From NCBI RefSeq assembly GCF_003073045.1, contig NC_037591.1:42111883-42175882 (forward strand): a stretch of 64,000 bases of DNA, written 5' to 3'. Below, piece by piece: positions 12,701 through 40,184 of this stretch (its first letter is position 1; each line of letters opens with the position of its first letter). The position numbers and the translations under genes were made by a program. The notes beneath the pieces are model-generated. The model saw nothing but the letters and a program-made list of their open reading frames with translations, ran no database searches and was not told the DNA's origin. The DNA comes from Pomacea canaliculata (taxonomy: Eukaryota > Mollusca > Gastropoda > Architaenioglossa > Ampullariidae).

Positions 12701-15700
12701 CACCTGCCTAAGTTTTGTGCATTTTGCCTTTTTTGAGCATGTCTATTACAGCATACCCACATAAAAATGTATTCTGCCTTGAAGGCAAGATTTGCATTAA
12801 GCTGTTAAGACTCAAGTGTTGGCATGTGATAGCTGTTACAGACATCCTCATACTCACTTTTTTCATTTCTTTTTTTAAAAAAACAAAACTGTTAGGGTTT
12901 GCCTGCAATGAGTTTGTTAGCTATCTATCAATGTATCCACAAAACTAGCTAATGACCATAGCATTCACCTGTTATATCTAGCACCTCAGGCCTTGGGCAG
13001 ACATCATTGTAAAATGTTTGCAACAACTGGGCTCCATGCCCCTGTCTCTGAAAGGGAGGGAGGACCAGGAACTGGCTGCGAGAAGTAAAAAAACATGTAT
13101 AACATACATCACACCTTAGACACTATTAAACTGCTCAATACAAACCACCAAAATATGGGGATGAGCTATTGGTAAAATACTCTCTATAAACACAGTTATG
13201 ACAAAACCCATTCCCACATCTACAAAAGAGAGCAAACAGCTCTCTGGACATAAGTGATTAATGGTGTAATTCTGACCACTGTTATACTAATGTGCAGCAA
13301 ATAAAGTTGTATGTAGGGTTTATATTAACTATATGTTAATATACATCAAAAGCTTTTAAAACACTTAGTGCTTACCTTATTCTTGGTCTGATTTTTTCAG
13401 GGTAAGCATAGTAGTTATAGACTGTCATGTAGCCAGCAGTTGCATACCTGCACTCTCCATCTTGCACATACTTTTCAAATCTGAGAAAGAATATGTCCTT
13501 ATTAATCTTTTCCATGTAAATTTTGTGTCTACTGTTAGTAACATAAAAACATCCCTTCATAAAGATCAGCATCACAGGGCATAAAATGTCAGAAAATGTC
13601 AATATCCCATTTCTAGCTGTCCATTTGTGCAGATATTCTTAGTCTCACTAACACAACTATTCCAAGTCTCTCTTTCTACTACTTTTCCCTATTTCATCAG
13701 AGACAGTCTTGTCTTTTTTAAAATTAACAATCATTTCTTCCATGTTCATAAACAAATATTACTGTATTATGCAACAAAGTGATTAATCTCCTGCCTGTAG
13801 TGGGAGTCATCACTATTTGCAAATCAGTCAAGTTCAGTGTCACTTGTAGAGTAATTTAACTGATAAGCACTCTTCATGCGTACATATAGCTGTATGAAAG
13901 GAAAACAAGAGTATGGTTCACTGGGGAGCACCCATGTCTGTAAACAGCATATCAAACAATGCATCACTAGAGAGATAACTTGAGGTCTTCTGCTCAGAGA
14001 ATCTAAAATTCACAAGTTCTGACATCAATATTCATAACAAAATGACCTCTCAATTTATTTAAAGACCTGGAGAAGGGTAAAAACAATTAAATAAGTGAAC
14101 AGAGGTGTTTTGGTACCCTTTTAATAACTTCCACTCCCTGACCCTCCCCCAGAGCCTTCTTAAGTTCCCCACTCAGTTTGTTCCTTTCTTCCATAAAACC
14201 ATGGTAGACAAAATGACAGTAAAGTGTGTTTAGTTTATCTGCATACTCCGCATTCTTTGAGTTCTGATAATATCTTCCATACTTTCTTTATATTATGCTC
14301 TTGAAAATTCACCCTGTCCTTATTTCTCTTTTCTGTCCTAAATGGCCTTAAGTTCTTTTTGTGCCACCTTTGGTGACTGTCTCCATCCTTAAAAATCTGC
14401 TTTGTTTTGTTCTGAACCTATTAATAGCCTTTATCATCCAAGGCTTCTTATTGGAATAAACCCTTTTCTAAACAATTTTTTTGTTGTTGTTGCAAGATAA
14501 TCTTCACAAAAATGCTTAGTTACAGTCAGACAAGTCATTAACATCAAATAAAGTATCAACAACAAAAAATTCTAGTTTGTGGTCTCAAGGCAACTGTAGC
14601 ATATCAGCACAATCTTTGTACCACTGACCCACCAATTTCCTGAAACAGAGTATGTGCTGTATGTGGCCTTGGTAACAGAGGATGGGGCTGACCAGATTGT
14701 GAACCAAGCAACCCAGCAGCAGTAGTCCTTTACACTGGCGTTAAATAAATTCAGCCTTCTATAACCAGGTGGTGTACATCGAAACTTGCTGATACTTCAG
14801 AAGTATTTTCCTTAGTGTGCAGTGATTAAAATCACAATCAGTTATCATTCTGAAAGAGTCTCAAGTAGTTTCAAGATCCTGTATATGAGAATGAATTGGT
14901 TGCATGCAGCAGAAGTGCTCACTGACAGTGGCACACATCTATGGCAAGCAATACACAGGCAAATGTCATGGACAGCAGTGACTGAACTTCACTGTGACAT
15001 TGGGCAAAACTGTTTCTTGCTCACATAAGTACACATTTCCCCTTTGCTCTGCCAGTCTACTCTTTTCATTGTCTGATTGACCCTAAACAACGAAATGCTG
15101 TCTACATGTGAGAATCAGCTATTTTAGCCAGGTTTTTGTGAAACACTAGCAGTACAAAAATCATCCCTGTGTTAACAGCTTGCTAACAGCTTACCCATTT
15201 TATTTTATAGTGAATGAACATTTCCAATCGCAGCGAACAGTAAGTAAAGGTTTTATTCCTTAGTTAATTTCACCTTTTCTACCCCACTTTTAAACTTTGA
15301 TTTTATAAGGCATATCATATAAGGCAGGCTTTGCAACAATGGTCAAGCAGAAATGCTGAATTATACTGCAACAGAAGTGAAAAAAACAAACAAAAAGAAA
15401 CAAGGTAACAGCTCAAAACAGTCAGCTCATTCCCAGATGGTAAAAACATCATCAAGAATTAAAAACACATGAATTTACATCCTAGAACTTCATATTATCC
15501 AACTTTGTGTACAGCCAAGACAGTAAATATAAAAACAGCAGCAAACAGCCAGTTACAAATATAGACAACAGACAGCATCACCACTGAGCACAGCAGTTAA
15601 GGAAGGAAAGCAGTCTCTACACAATTTTTCCACTTACTGAAAAGATCTACTGCATACATATACTCTTCTTGTCCCATATGACAATGCCTTTTCAAAACTC

Positions 15701-18700
15701 CATAAGCATCACAATTATTAATATGGGATTTAAATTTCATACTCCCAGAACTATTTTAATAAAGGCAAATGGCAAGGATCAGAGATACTGAAATCCCTAT
15801 GATCTATTTAATGCAAAAGCAATTACTGTAGTTCTAGAATTAATAAAATATTGTCATACATAATTTCCTAAGATATTCAACAAATTAAAGCAAGATAAAA
15901 AGGAAAGGGGTGTTCCCAAATCAGAATTATCAACCTTCCAGCTATCAGTTTAGAAATGTATATGATGCATCTATACCTAAAAGGATCCTTACAGCAAATA
16001 GAATCGCCACTTGTCATCGTCCACATCAATGAATGAAGCCGCATCGATGAAAAACAAGATAAATGTCTGAAGCCTGTTATGGAAACTTTTAAATCCTTTC
16101 ACCTCTATGTCAGCTTTGTAGATCTGAAACTCTCTCTCTTGTTCACCTGATAACAGAAAAAAAGCACCTTTGATGATCTACCATTACCAGCCATGATCAA
16201 TGGTAGTAACATTGCAGAAATAAAGCAAAATAACTTACCTATATGAACTTTGTAACAATGTAGCAGATCTCCATATGGTCTGAAATTGACATCTTTTTGT
16301 ATAGCTGTCACAAAATCATCTAGGTTAGTCTGCACTCCAGAAGCCATCACCTCCATCAATTTAGCTGTCACATTATCTGCCTGTGTGGTAAATAACACTG
16401 TCATGTCAACCCCATTTTGCCAAAATTTATAAAAAAGGTTTACAAGAAAAAGAGAAAATTATGTAAAAATGCATTATCAGTTGAATATTTAAATTTTGCA
16501 TTCATCCCTTAAACTTGAAAGTTGGCAATTTTATGAGTATTAAAGTTCTTCTTTTTCACCCCACCCATTTTTCCCTCTAATTTTTTTTTTTACGATTCAA
16601 ACTACCACAATAAAGTATTTTAATGATAAAATATACAATTCAAAAACTTGCTAGTAACACCATTCACACTCATTTTGAGCTCATCATAATTAAAAAATTT
16701 ATATATAATCATAATTAACACAAGTATAATTCAATCTAATGATGAAAATTATATCTCAAATGCCACTGCATGTGTGGTGCAGTTACATATATAAAATAAA
16801 GCGAAGGTGTATATTTAAACCTACAGCCACAGGGATCTAAAAAGAGGTCAAATCAAAGAATGGTCCAGTCACTGTGTGATATTATTAGCTTTACCCTGTA
16901 AGTAAAGTCACTATCCAGCCTATGTTTATATATGTGTGTGTGAGATTGATTATATTTTTTTTTTTAAATCAGCCATTTCAAGTTCATCATCTAGTCTGCA
17001 GGCAAGCTTGATACGACATCACCTCTTGATTCAGTTTGGAATACTGTCCCCTTTGACTTATTCATTATATTCTTGTAACTGCCTATTCTCATCGTTATTG
17101 TGTTATACTTTACTTGCTTTATCTTTTCTATTTCATTATAAATAAAATTTTAGCACTTGTTTTTTTTTTCACTAACAGAAATTGAATACCTCCAGAAATG
17201 ATTTTCTGCATAACACAGCACACTGTTATCAGTGTTCGTGTTGAACTTTGACTTACATAATGTCCTCTGACTCTACATAAGTATGCATTTAAAGATACTT
17301 CAATCAAGGTCTTTCTCTTCCGCCTTTCTCATACCTTCAGATTTAACCCAAATCAATCCTCTTGGGGAGGGGCGATGGTATTGCATCTTTTCTTCACATT
17401 TTTATTTCATGCTTAAAACTACAGATTTTTTGTGTGCGTCTCTACTGCTAAAACAATTGCTAAAGGCAATTATACTAATCCTTAGAATTGTTCTAGTAGT
17501 ACTACCTCTCTGCATAAAGCAATGTATGCTTTTATTTTATTTCTAAATATCATAAGAATATGTTTGATTTTCACTCCTGGAAAATGTTGGAATTTTAATT
17601 TCCTTTACTTGCAGCTAAAACTACAGATGCGTTGTTTAAATGTAAGCAAAAAAAATTTATTTCATAAAGCACTCCCATCAAATAATATTTTGCAGCTTTT
17701 TGCAGTAGACACCTTATCTTTAGTTTTTGTCAACCGATTGGCTTCAGAGAATTTTTTCAATGACTATTTACTGTATTTTCATCATGAGATCTGCTACCTC
17801 ATTAAACATGGAGTAGGAAAAAAAAGGTATGCTTACAAAAAAATGTATACAAATGTAATAAAAAAATGTGAGTCAACATATCAACAAATACATGTACGAA
17901 CAAAATTAAGCTTATCCTAAAAAGTTAAGTGCGTGATGTCATGGTCAGGCTGTCCATCTTCTGTTCATTCTAAATTTTACCCACTCTTTTTACAGGGCAA
18001 CATAATAAAATATCTACACAAAAGTATAAAAAAAAAATTAAATAAATAAAAAAACAAAACACAACCACCTACATAAACTCCATCCAGGCCCTTGAGTGGT
18101 ACACGATCTACATACTTCATCCCAAGGTATGGAATGAGTTTTCCAGCAGTGTAAAAAAGGTCCACTTCAAGATCTTTGTAGCCAAAAATACTTTCCCTGA
18201 AAAATTATAAAAAGAATTTTAAATATAATCCACTCTCATTTTTCAATAAACTGTACTTTCAGCTCTAGACACCTTTATATATATATACTTTTTCAATCAG
18301 ATATTGCCTAAATATCAAATTTTTTTTTTATTATTTATCTGCCCAGCTGTAGAGATTTTTTTACTTTTATCTTGAAATGTTTTATACAAATAATATTTTA
18401 AGCACTTTTCTAATCATTTGACTTTTTACTACCATGACATAAAAAAGCTAAACAGATCTTTTGCCTTGACTTCAGCACAATAGCAACGACAAACACTAAA
18501 ATAGGATACTTACTGATCACCAAACAGCTGGTGTGTCATATCTGGTTTGAAAGTTTTTGTGTCATCTTCCAGGTCAGATTCATGACGAACTATGCAAATA
18601 AGCTTTATTCATTTATATTGCACTTTAATGTAAATACTGAACAGCTTTCTAAGACAATAACAATTAATAAATTCTCCATGGATAGAAACTCTGTTCTCAG

Positions 18701-19817
18701 CAACTAAACTCTTTGTCTTTCACAAATGCATCTTTTTATGCTACTATTAGGATTAATTACATTTCATACTATCATAAACTACTATTATGAAAAGTCCATA
18801 AAATCAGCTTTTGAATTTCCTTTTTATATTTCTATGAATAAATTAAGTTGGTTGAGGCAGGCATAATGCAGCAGTTAATGCTGCAAAATTGTATTCTGTG
18901 GCTTGTGTGACAGCCTATGGTGTATGGCAAATTCCTTAATACTCAGCTCTCCCTCCCTAGTGCTCCTTCTGGTGTTTTCATAGATATTTTGCATCAATAA
19001 AAATCTTCACATATGAAGCACGCACACACACATATAAACACTTCCTAATACACCGACTTTCATACTGACCAAGTTTTAAGTGAAGGGCACTGTTTGCACA
19101 ACACTTAAACTCTTCCAGCTTGTTCCGAGTCAGGCTCATTTCTAAACAAATCATCAAAAAAATTATTATACCAGTGAATCTAGCAATTATTGATTGGTAT
19201 AAGACAATCAACAAGCCATCAGCATGCTTGTAACACTAAATATACTACAAGGATCTACTGCAAAAAGCGTAACTGTAATTACTTCTGAAAATAGTTATAT
19301 ACATTGTGAAGTAAGCGACATTTTTAAATGTAAAATACAAACTGACGTTTTAATCCGTTTGTGAATAAAGGCACCTAAAATAGATTGTGTCAGCCTGTAG
19401 CATTCGATGTAGTGGCATGTGATGTTCATTGAAAATTATTTCCAAATGATTTCATGTCAATGTTGCATACTATACTGAAATTTATAGTGCACATGGCACA
19501 TGCAAGTATTAAAATGCCACTATTTCGCTTGTCCTGGTTTGATCATTTTATACTGGTGTCTTTCTCACCTTTCACTGGCAAGTAAAGTCATTTGGAACAA
19601 AAGCTATTCTTTTGGCAGTGGAACCATTCTAGTGAATAGGAATTTGGAATGAAGTTTTGACCAAGAAGATTGAGCGTGAAAACTTTTTTGGCAGGCATTG
19701 AATGGGGAGTAAGTTGAATGAAAAAGTAATGACGAATGGATACGTTGGCAGAATCATTTTGGTGCAAGTTCAGTGCAACAGTTTCGCTTGCTACCTACGA
19801 AGAAACTCACCAGCCAT
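9787..19817 (-). CDS. HAT1: histone acetyltransferase type B catalytic subunit
   Basis: Type B GNAT enzyme that acetylates newly made histone H4 (K5/K12) with RbAp46/48 before deposition. Minus-strand exons in coding order: 19817-19811, 19141-19070, 18589-18514, 18196-18073, 16380-16239, 16146-15993, 13480-13376, 13075-12969, 12528-12377, 10882-10766 and 9972-9787. All phases join without a stop and give 413 aa (human 419). Diagnostic stretches are FQIYKAD, ASFIDVDDDKW, GYMTVYNYYAYPE and ARRVYEILRL. The acetyl-CoA motif A is QRQGHG (236-241). The likely catalytic Glu is E264 in LDITVEDPS, by alignment with human E276. The first exon holds only ATGGCTG. The start codon is 134 bp from the divergent SLC25A12/13 start, implying a shared promoter. 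Intron 6 carries a LINE fragment. Confidence 0.95.
10925..10990 (+). repeat. dispersed repeat fragment, copy 1
   Basis: The tract TTTATTGTCTGT...AGTCCA..ACAGAAA...TTTTCTTTTGCT in HAT1 intron 9 recurs, diverged, at about 41168-41230 in CSAD intron 1. The shared core is about 45 bp. It is probably the end of an unidentified interspersed repeat. Confidence 0.45.
11711..11742. repeat. (CCA)n microsatellite
   Basis: About ten uninterrupted trinucleotide units within HAT1 intron 9. Confidence 0.9.
14105..14470 (-). mobile_element. decayed LINE fragment in HAT1 intron 6
   Basis: The minus-strand translation contains KKPWMIKAINRFRTKQ and, further on, KLNTLYCHFVYHGF. These resemble the linker between endonuclease and reverse transcriptase in non-LTR elements (PWMTK..I; LNTFYCRFD). 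Several stops and no continuous frame show an old, truncated copy. It lies in the same orientation as HAT1. The clade cannot be fixed from this piece. Confidence 0.5.
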
Positions 19818-19951
19818 ATTGCAAGTTGGCGCTACTTTTCTTCCGTAAGATTCAAGGCATTTCCGGTTACTCGTCACGCAGCTGAGTGGAAAAACAACCA
19901 ATGAGCGTCGCGCTATCACGTGGCTAGTGTCCTTCACCCAGAAAGTGAAAG
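19818..19951. promoter_or_regulatory. bidirectional promoter of HAT1 and SLC25A12/13
   Basis: Only 134 bp separate the two divergent start codons, so both 5'UTRs and the core promoter must share this space. It lacks a TATA box. It has ETS-like TTCCGG (19861-19866), a CCAAT box (19898-19902) and an E-box CACGTG (19917-19922), a composition typical of housekeeping bidirectional promoters. It is locally GC-richer than the flanks. Confidence 0.75.
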
Positions 19952-33215
<13,264 letters not shown>

Positions 33216-33538
33216 TGTGCAGTGACATTCAGTCCCATTGAAGCAGATTGATGCGTGTGGGTAGGAAGTTGTTGATGCCTCTATGAACACCTCCATGCAT
33301 GGGAATACTATTGTGACATGCTGCTTGGAGATTTTTATTAGATTTGATGGAGGTTGTGACATCGTCTCACCATGATATCCTTTCCCGCTCCATCTGCCTG
33401 TCTTGAAGTTTCATGATCTTGGAAACTAATCTTCATTCACATGTTTACTCAAAACCATCCCAGGAACTGCTGTCGTGTTTCATTCCTTACCCCAAACCCA
33501 ATTTTCACCTTTCTTGATCTCCTTTAACTAAGTGTGGT

Positions 33539-33544
33539 AATAAA
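33539..33544 (+). terminator. candidate polyadenylation signal of the carrier gene
   Basis: AATAAA about 320 nt after the stop codon. A further AATAAA at 36597-36602 could serve a longer 3'UTR. The sequence alone cannot tell which is used. Confidence 0.4.
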
Positions 33545-36500
33545 TGTTGGAAGAGAAGACATTAGATATAATTTAACCCTTGATATCAGTGAAATGCATT
33601 GCTGCAACAACATTGACATGTCGGACACAAGAACAGCATACAAAGACATGAAAGACGCTTGCTGTATATTATTCAGTGTAAGGATATGTTTTAAGCTCTT
33701 AACACTAGAAGGGGTAACAGTTATTATGGACTCTCCAAAGTTGTCTTCCTTAAAAAGAAAAAAATGGCATAAATACTGATGAGCAAAGTTTTACATTGAG
33801 GCAACTATAGTGGGAATGAGTTTCATGGTTCATCATGTTTCATATTCATATGAAGATGCTTTGGAGCCTGGTAAATGGCCAGTGCAACAGTAAGTGTGGG
33901 GTAGTGATATTAGTAGGACCATAACCTATTTTAAACAACTCTCTGAAAGGTGTGTCTTCCTTGGTAAATATGTTATGACAAAGCTGACCAATAGACAAAA
34001 TGATATTTTCCACAGTACAGCTTGATCAGACCAAGAGTTGCAAAATTATTTATTAGAGTAGTGTTTCTGTGATGCACTGATATTCTTTGTCAGATGCACT
34101 CACACATAATGGGCAAAAATAGCAGCCCTTCGGTATCTTAAAATCATGCACAGTTTTTATTTGTGCGCATACTCAGACCAAAGCAGATGCCTACATTTCT
34201 AGATTTGACACCTACTTCCCCAAGATTTCCTTGTGGATGTGTGAATGCACGTGTGCTTTTATGTAGTTAGGATATGTGAAAAATAAGTGTTTATATCACT
34301 GCTGTACAGAGAAAGTCTACATGGGTGAATTAAGAATGTAAAGCAATCCTTTTTGGGATGTGACGTTTGAAGTAAGCAGACAATAGCCTCATGACTGGTT
34401 TTACCAAAAATGGCTATAAAATGCCTATAGCCTTTAATTGCAAAGGAAGTAGATGTTAGATCCCCTTATCTCGGACAAGATTAGTGCTGGTGTATGATTA
34501 TATTGATGTGTTAATAAGTGTAATAACAGCGACGGCTGAATGTATTCAAGCTTACATGGTTCAAGATTAAAGCTCTTGTTTAGTGCTAGGATGAATGCAG
34601 ATGGTGGAAGTATGCTATAATTCTTGTAAAACATTTGGTGATGATCCATGTCACTGTGCCTGGGTGTACACTTTGGTCATGTAATCTTGTTATTTGGCAT
34701 GTGATAACTTTTGCCATATTTAGTGTTTGTATTCAAAATGTTTCTCTATGAAAGCAAACTGTCGTTGACTTAGCTGACAAATTAGTGTCTCGTGCTAAAG
34801 GGTATCTAGGAATACAAGGACAGACCTGTGTAAACACTGGCAAGTGAATTATTTTTGAATCAACATATGTTCTGCCACTCCCGCCATGCACACTGATTGT
34901 AAAAAATTAAAACATGCAGCTGATGGCAATTTTTGCTTTCATTGTTAACAATAATTATATAAATCTGACACAGCTAGTTGTTGAGTGTGTAGCATAGTAA
35001 TAATTCAAATTGCTTTGCTGGCTTTGAATTGGAGAATCTGTTCTTGCTGCTTCGTTTCCACATTGCAACAGCAGGATTTTTTTTAGTCATACATAAATTT
35101 TGACAGAAAACACTATTTTACTGTTTACTTAAGTCATCTTTTTAAGTCACCATTTTTCTGTCAGCCTTCATTATGCTGCACACATATCCTCAAACTTTTA
35201 TTAGAATTAAGCTTAATTTGTGGTTAGCCTTAGGATAACTGTGTCTAGACCTTCATTCTGTTGTTGAATGTTTCTTTTGTGCATAATGTTTGACTAAATA
35301 TACATACAGGATGAAGCATCATCCTGTGTTTTGTTAAAAATTTATTTTTCTAAGATGTTTTCTGTAGATAGTGCTGCACAGTACTGCTTCTACTTTTATT
35401 TTATATGTTAGTATTTTCCTTGGCATCTGTATTATGGAGAATGTACATTTCGTAGAGGTGACCTTTTATTTATATTTCACATGATTTTCATAAATACATT
35501 ACAGAGATAGAAGGATACATAGTGTGTGAAGTTACAAATGGTCTACTCAAGATTCTGTTTTGTTTTGAGGTTTGAAAAGTACCAAGCAGATTGAGATGTG
35601 GTCTCCAACACTGTACTCTGTAAACTTTATGTGCATCATAGCCTTAGCTGATTTCAGAATCTCAACCTCTAGACGTTCTTTTTTTTCCCAGGGGCCTTTC
35701 ATAAAATGAAATAAGTGAAACCGCATGTATGTCAGATACACTGAAAGTTTTCAATTTTTCCTAGGTACATGATCATGAATACAACTGCCTTAATGTGGAT
35801 TTCTTTTCTAATTCAAAATCCATCAAATATTGTTGCAAAACTAGATGGCTGACCCACCTGCCTCAAACAATTTAATTAGATTGTCAAATATTGCCAAAGT
35901 CCAGCATTGTGTATTGACAAAATTTTACATTTGGAGACAATCCATCTGCGGAATATTTAGCCAAAAGTTTGTTTTAATCCAAGAAAATATATTGCATATC
36001 ATTTATGTGTAAGCCTTGCACAGAAGTCTTTAGAAATAGAATTGTAAATTCTTCAAGAATCACATTCAGATAGATGGCAGAAGGGTAGAGAAACCCATCA
36101 TCTATTTCTTTTAATATATCTTTTTTGGTACTTTCTCATTATCCACTTGATTTTTGATTGTAAAATACTAGGAAAGTTTTTATGCACTTTGTTTCAAGTA
36201 GATTTGCATTGGACTGGGGTGTAATGACTGAGTCAGTATTGTGTGGAAAGTTTGCTTTTAAAACTGTGTTTCTGCTGTATTGTGCTTGTTGAGTTGGCAG
36301 GCTGTTTAAATTATTATCAGTGTAGTTGACTAAGCATGTGTACAGAACAGGATGTCTGTTTTCCAGCAACTTTTGTAATGCCTGCAGATTGTGTGCTCTG
36401 ATATCAATTTATACATTGTTTGCTTTACAATCAAGTCCCCGTAGCAAGAGCTTAATAATGAATGTAATTCTGCCAACTTCCAGCAGCCTGGTTATGTGTC

Positions 36501-38330
36501 TGTTCGGGTGAATCAAGAAGACGATTTAAGAGTTGTGCATCTGATTTTATATTTATGTGCAGACGCTGAGGTTTTGTGAAAAGCATTTGTTACTGCAATA
36601 AATTCAATTACACAGGCTGTAAAATTAATCAGTTAGCTCTTGAGCCTGGTAGAACTTCAGTCTTGGTATGTCAGCTGTGAATCTGCAACAAATTCGAACT
36701 TTTTTGCAGTCCTGATACATCTACTGCCAGTAAAGGTTGAAAATCATAGATTCAGTTGTGCCTTTAACTTAAAAACTATTTGTGGAAAACTGGAAATTGA
36801 GGCCTGCCATTTGTTGCTGTGTATTGGTTTCTTGATGAAGATAACAGGTGGGCTGTTAATGTTACTACTTGCAACTTGGAGCATATACAGTGAAATAATA
36901 AAACTAAATGTAGTCTCTTGTACCATCTGATGGAGATCTTTATGTGATGGGAATTTGAACAGCATAATAATATTTTTATGTAAAATTTTATAACGCGCAC
37001 ATATTATATATTGATTACATTGCCCTTACACAAACTGAAAAGCAAACTTACCAGTAGTTCTTTATCTTTCCCAGTTTACATCATGTGTACATGGTGGCTT
37101 GTGCACACAAAAATGTCAACCATTAGAAATGTAAAGCTCACATGCACCTAGGCAACAAGCATTAGTGTATTTAATTAAATGTAGCATGGAAATCGTGGGC
37201 ATACTCGGAAGCATGAAGTGCAGTAAAGCACGGAATGGGAATATAAACATTTTTACCGTTACTGAGATGAGCAGCATTTACTATAGAGCAAGAGGCAGTC
37301 CTGTATACTGTACTTCCCCTGTGTAGATGATACAACCAGCGCCATCTACCAAGCGTATCAGATATCAAATGAATATTAGTAATATAAAGGTCAAAGGTTC
37401 CCGTAGCCTGGTGATGAGTGAACTGTGAGAGGTTTACCAACGGTAATAGACGTCTGTCTAGCGGCACAAGGAAGGATAAGCCTAATTTTCATCTTACGAT
37501 GTTGACCTCCCTTGATAAACTCCACTCCTGAAACCACAGAAGTCATGTCTGTTGCTGAAACAGGCGACAAAGATCGAGTATGAGCACAGGAAATCTGTGT
37601 GCAAAGCTTTGTCGGAGATACTTGGGGTAGGTAGTCACGTATTCTAATTTGTTGCTGATGACGACCACGCCAACGAAAGTGTAGCATCTGTATTAGACAC
37701 TACCAAAAAAGTTATGAATTCATAAAAGATGTAAGTAAAAATGATCATGTTTTATGCACGAGTTAGTCTGAGTTTTTAAATTTATATTTAAAGCTTTTCC
37801 ATTTTAAATTGTTTAAGCTTTGAACGTACGTAAAAGGTAGCAAACGTAAATAGCGCATGAAACAAAAATAATTTAACTAAAACTAAACAAAATATAGGAG
37901 TAAACAATCACAAAAGAAGTGAAATAATAGACATAAGTATACAATAAAATACATAGGAACAGATGCCTTTAATTCGCTTGGTTTTATTCATTCAAAAGTA
38001 AGAAAAATTGTATTTTGTAAAAATTGAAGTAGAAATTTTAAAAAAAACAAAACTAGAGAAAGTAAAATAGTAAACAAGAAAACTATAAGTGAACATCATG
38101 TATGTATAATGTTGTGTAATGAGGGCGGGTGCTAATTTAATTTAAAACACTTCGCGTCTTTCCCTGTCGCATCGTGTAACAGTCCGCCTGACCCCTCCCC
38201 AACCGATGACGTAGAGCGCACGTTTCTATGACGCTACCCGTTGTTGTACCCGTACCCGTCTAGACAGAGCTGCGCCCAACTATCGATCTGTGACGGAGAG
38301 AGGCAAGGCCGCCAGGTGGAAACCTCGCAC
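33545..38330. other. 3'UTR/intergenic region, no gene seen
   Basis: AT-rich sequence without recognisable coding exons. Several 60-100-codon frames (for example 36640-36930 and 37171-37687) show no similarity or splice support. The first part may be a long 3'UTR of the carrier gene. Confidence 0.45.
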
Positions 38331-38339
38331 GACTGGTAG

Positions 38340-38347
38340 TGACGTCA
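38340..38347. promoter_or_regulatory. CRE (TGACGTCA) upstream of the decarboxylase gene
   Basis: Perfect palindromic cAMP response element in a GC-rich island (about 38150-38470), about 45 bp upstream of a TATA-like ATTTATAG near 38388. The placement suggests a cAMP/CREB-responsive core promoter for the CSAD-like gene. Confidence 0.5.
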
Positions 38348-38414
38348 CTCTAAGGTCAGCCGTTGACGACCTTACATTATTTATAGACTGATCGCGAGTA
38401 TGCGCAGCCAGGAT

Positions 38415-38570
38415 TTACGTGCACGTTCACAAAGGTGAACGAGGATAAGGCGAGGGTCCTGGGTCAAGATTTGTTTGTTGTTTTTTTTTCTAATGCGTAG
38501 CAAAAGCTGTTGTCAAACAAGTTTGTGTTAACGTCACCGAAGACGGGGAGAGCTGTGTTCTGCTGAAAAG
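38415..38570 (+). other. candidate 5'UTR exon of CSAD-like gene
   Basis: The sequence ends in a strong splice donor (AAAAG|gtaaga at 38571), about 180 bp after the TATA-like motif. No coding frame is evident. The partner acceptor would be gaaacag just before 40792, a few bases ahead of the start codon at 40799. The 5' end is inferred from typical TATA spacing. Confidence 0.4.
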
Positions 38571-39423
38571 GTAAGAGCTGAAAAGGCTATCGGCTTGACT
38601 GGTCTGTAAGTTAGATACAGCCTTGATATGAATTCCAGCCATGTGGCTGCACTTTGAGCTAAGCTGCTTTGATGGGTATCAACAACGGCGGCTTAAGCCT
38701 GTGCATACTGTCCACCTGCACAGGCCGCCACACCAATATATATTGAATATAAATAAAACAAAGAGAAAATAACAACACAGCTGACGGCAATGTGGCCGAA
38801 AAACATTGTTTCCTGGTAATTAGTACATTGTATTTACTAATATTGCTATAGTCGGAGCAATAAGCTATACGTAGTATTATAACTTTATGCCGTAATGAGA
38901 ATAGCACGGGCCGCCACTTGACATTGGCTGGCGAAGGGCGATTCTTTCTCTGCCCAGGGCCGCCAGGAGCCTAGATCCGTCTCTGCCCCCAATATCAGCC
39001 ACATTATTTTACCTTAATGCCAGCGAATGAATTCAAGCAACTCAAAAATAAATTTGTCTTAAACAATTCTATTAAGGTTTTTCTGACAAAGTTCACTAGA
39101 GTTTGTAAGTTAAACTGGGTTTGTCTTGGGCCATATAAACCTTTTTCTTTTCCTTAATAACTTATTCTTCTTTTCTGCTTTCATGCGTTAGAAATAGTAT
39201 CAACTGTACAACGTCAAAGCAACTAATAAATAACGAAGCTAAAAGCTTAGAATTCCAGAAAGCTTTTACGTAGATGGAATTATTACTAAACAATGAACAG
39301 TATTAGAATACTTATAAGCATACAGTCGCGAGAGAGTCCGCCTACTTAACTCTAGTGAAGAGTATTCCTGCAAACTGCATTTGAAGAGCACTTTACTAGT
39401 TCATGGCCACTAGTGCCACCAGT

Positions 39424-39690
39424 TAAGGTAAGGTAAAGGTCGTCACCTCACCTTTTCAGGTCGTTGGAGGGGTGGGGGCGGGGTTGAGGTGTTACAGACC
39501 TCACGTTTCTCGGGGCCAGCTGCAGGTGAGGGCGGTGCCCATCTCCTCTCTCTCACTGTCCTACCTTCCCCAAGTCTCTGTGGAGTCAGGTACCTATTCC
39601 CGCCAGCTGGGTTAGTTGCTGTGACTCTTCTAAGGTGGTTTGGATTGCAGTGCAACATTTGGTTTGACAAATGTATGAAGGTTAATTATC
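39424..39690 (-). mobile_element. SINE copy, minus orientation
   Basis: The reverse complement shares blocks with the copy at 60873-61129: ACTCCACAGAG, CAGTGA, GTGAGGTCT.TtACACCTCA and ACGACCT(G/C)AAAAGGT. Its end on the minus strand runs into CTTTACCTTACCTTA, a simple-repeat tail as in tRNA-derived SINEs. The tRNA-like head is not clear in this copy. Confidence 0.55.
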
Positions 39691-40184
39691 TGAACATATA
39701 GAAATATGGACATAATAATAACCCACAGGGTCTAGCTAGAAGGTAGCTACTCAACGCGCACATGCGACAGTCAATCTCTGGAAAAGATGAGGTCAAGGTG
39801 TTTTTGTTTTGTGTGTGTGTTGGTGTGCATTAAGTGAACTGATCGGAATTTCCTGTCGGGCCAAATGCTGGTTAAAGGTTGAAAGGAAGAGCTTTGACTT
39901 TTCAAGCAAAATGGCGTCCTGATTTCTGAGCGCCCACTGATTTATGCTGGGAATACGATTAGATAAGCAGTCAGTCCACAGGGCAGACAGTTACGTAAAG
40001 GGAGACGGCCTTGTACCCTATTGACCTATTGCAAACTCGAATTGGAAGCCAGGGAAGTGTCGTGAGCAGCTCAGTGAATAAAACATGAGGTCGACCGCAG
40101 AACAATGCGGAACCCATGGGTCTCAAGTCTCTCAAGTTTGTTTAGCTTCTCATCAGCTGATTGGCTCTGATGATAATCTCCTTA

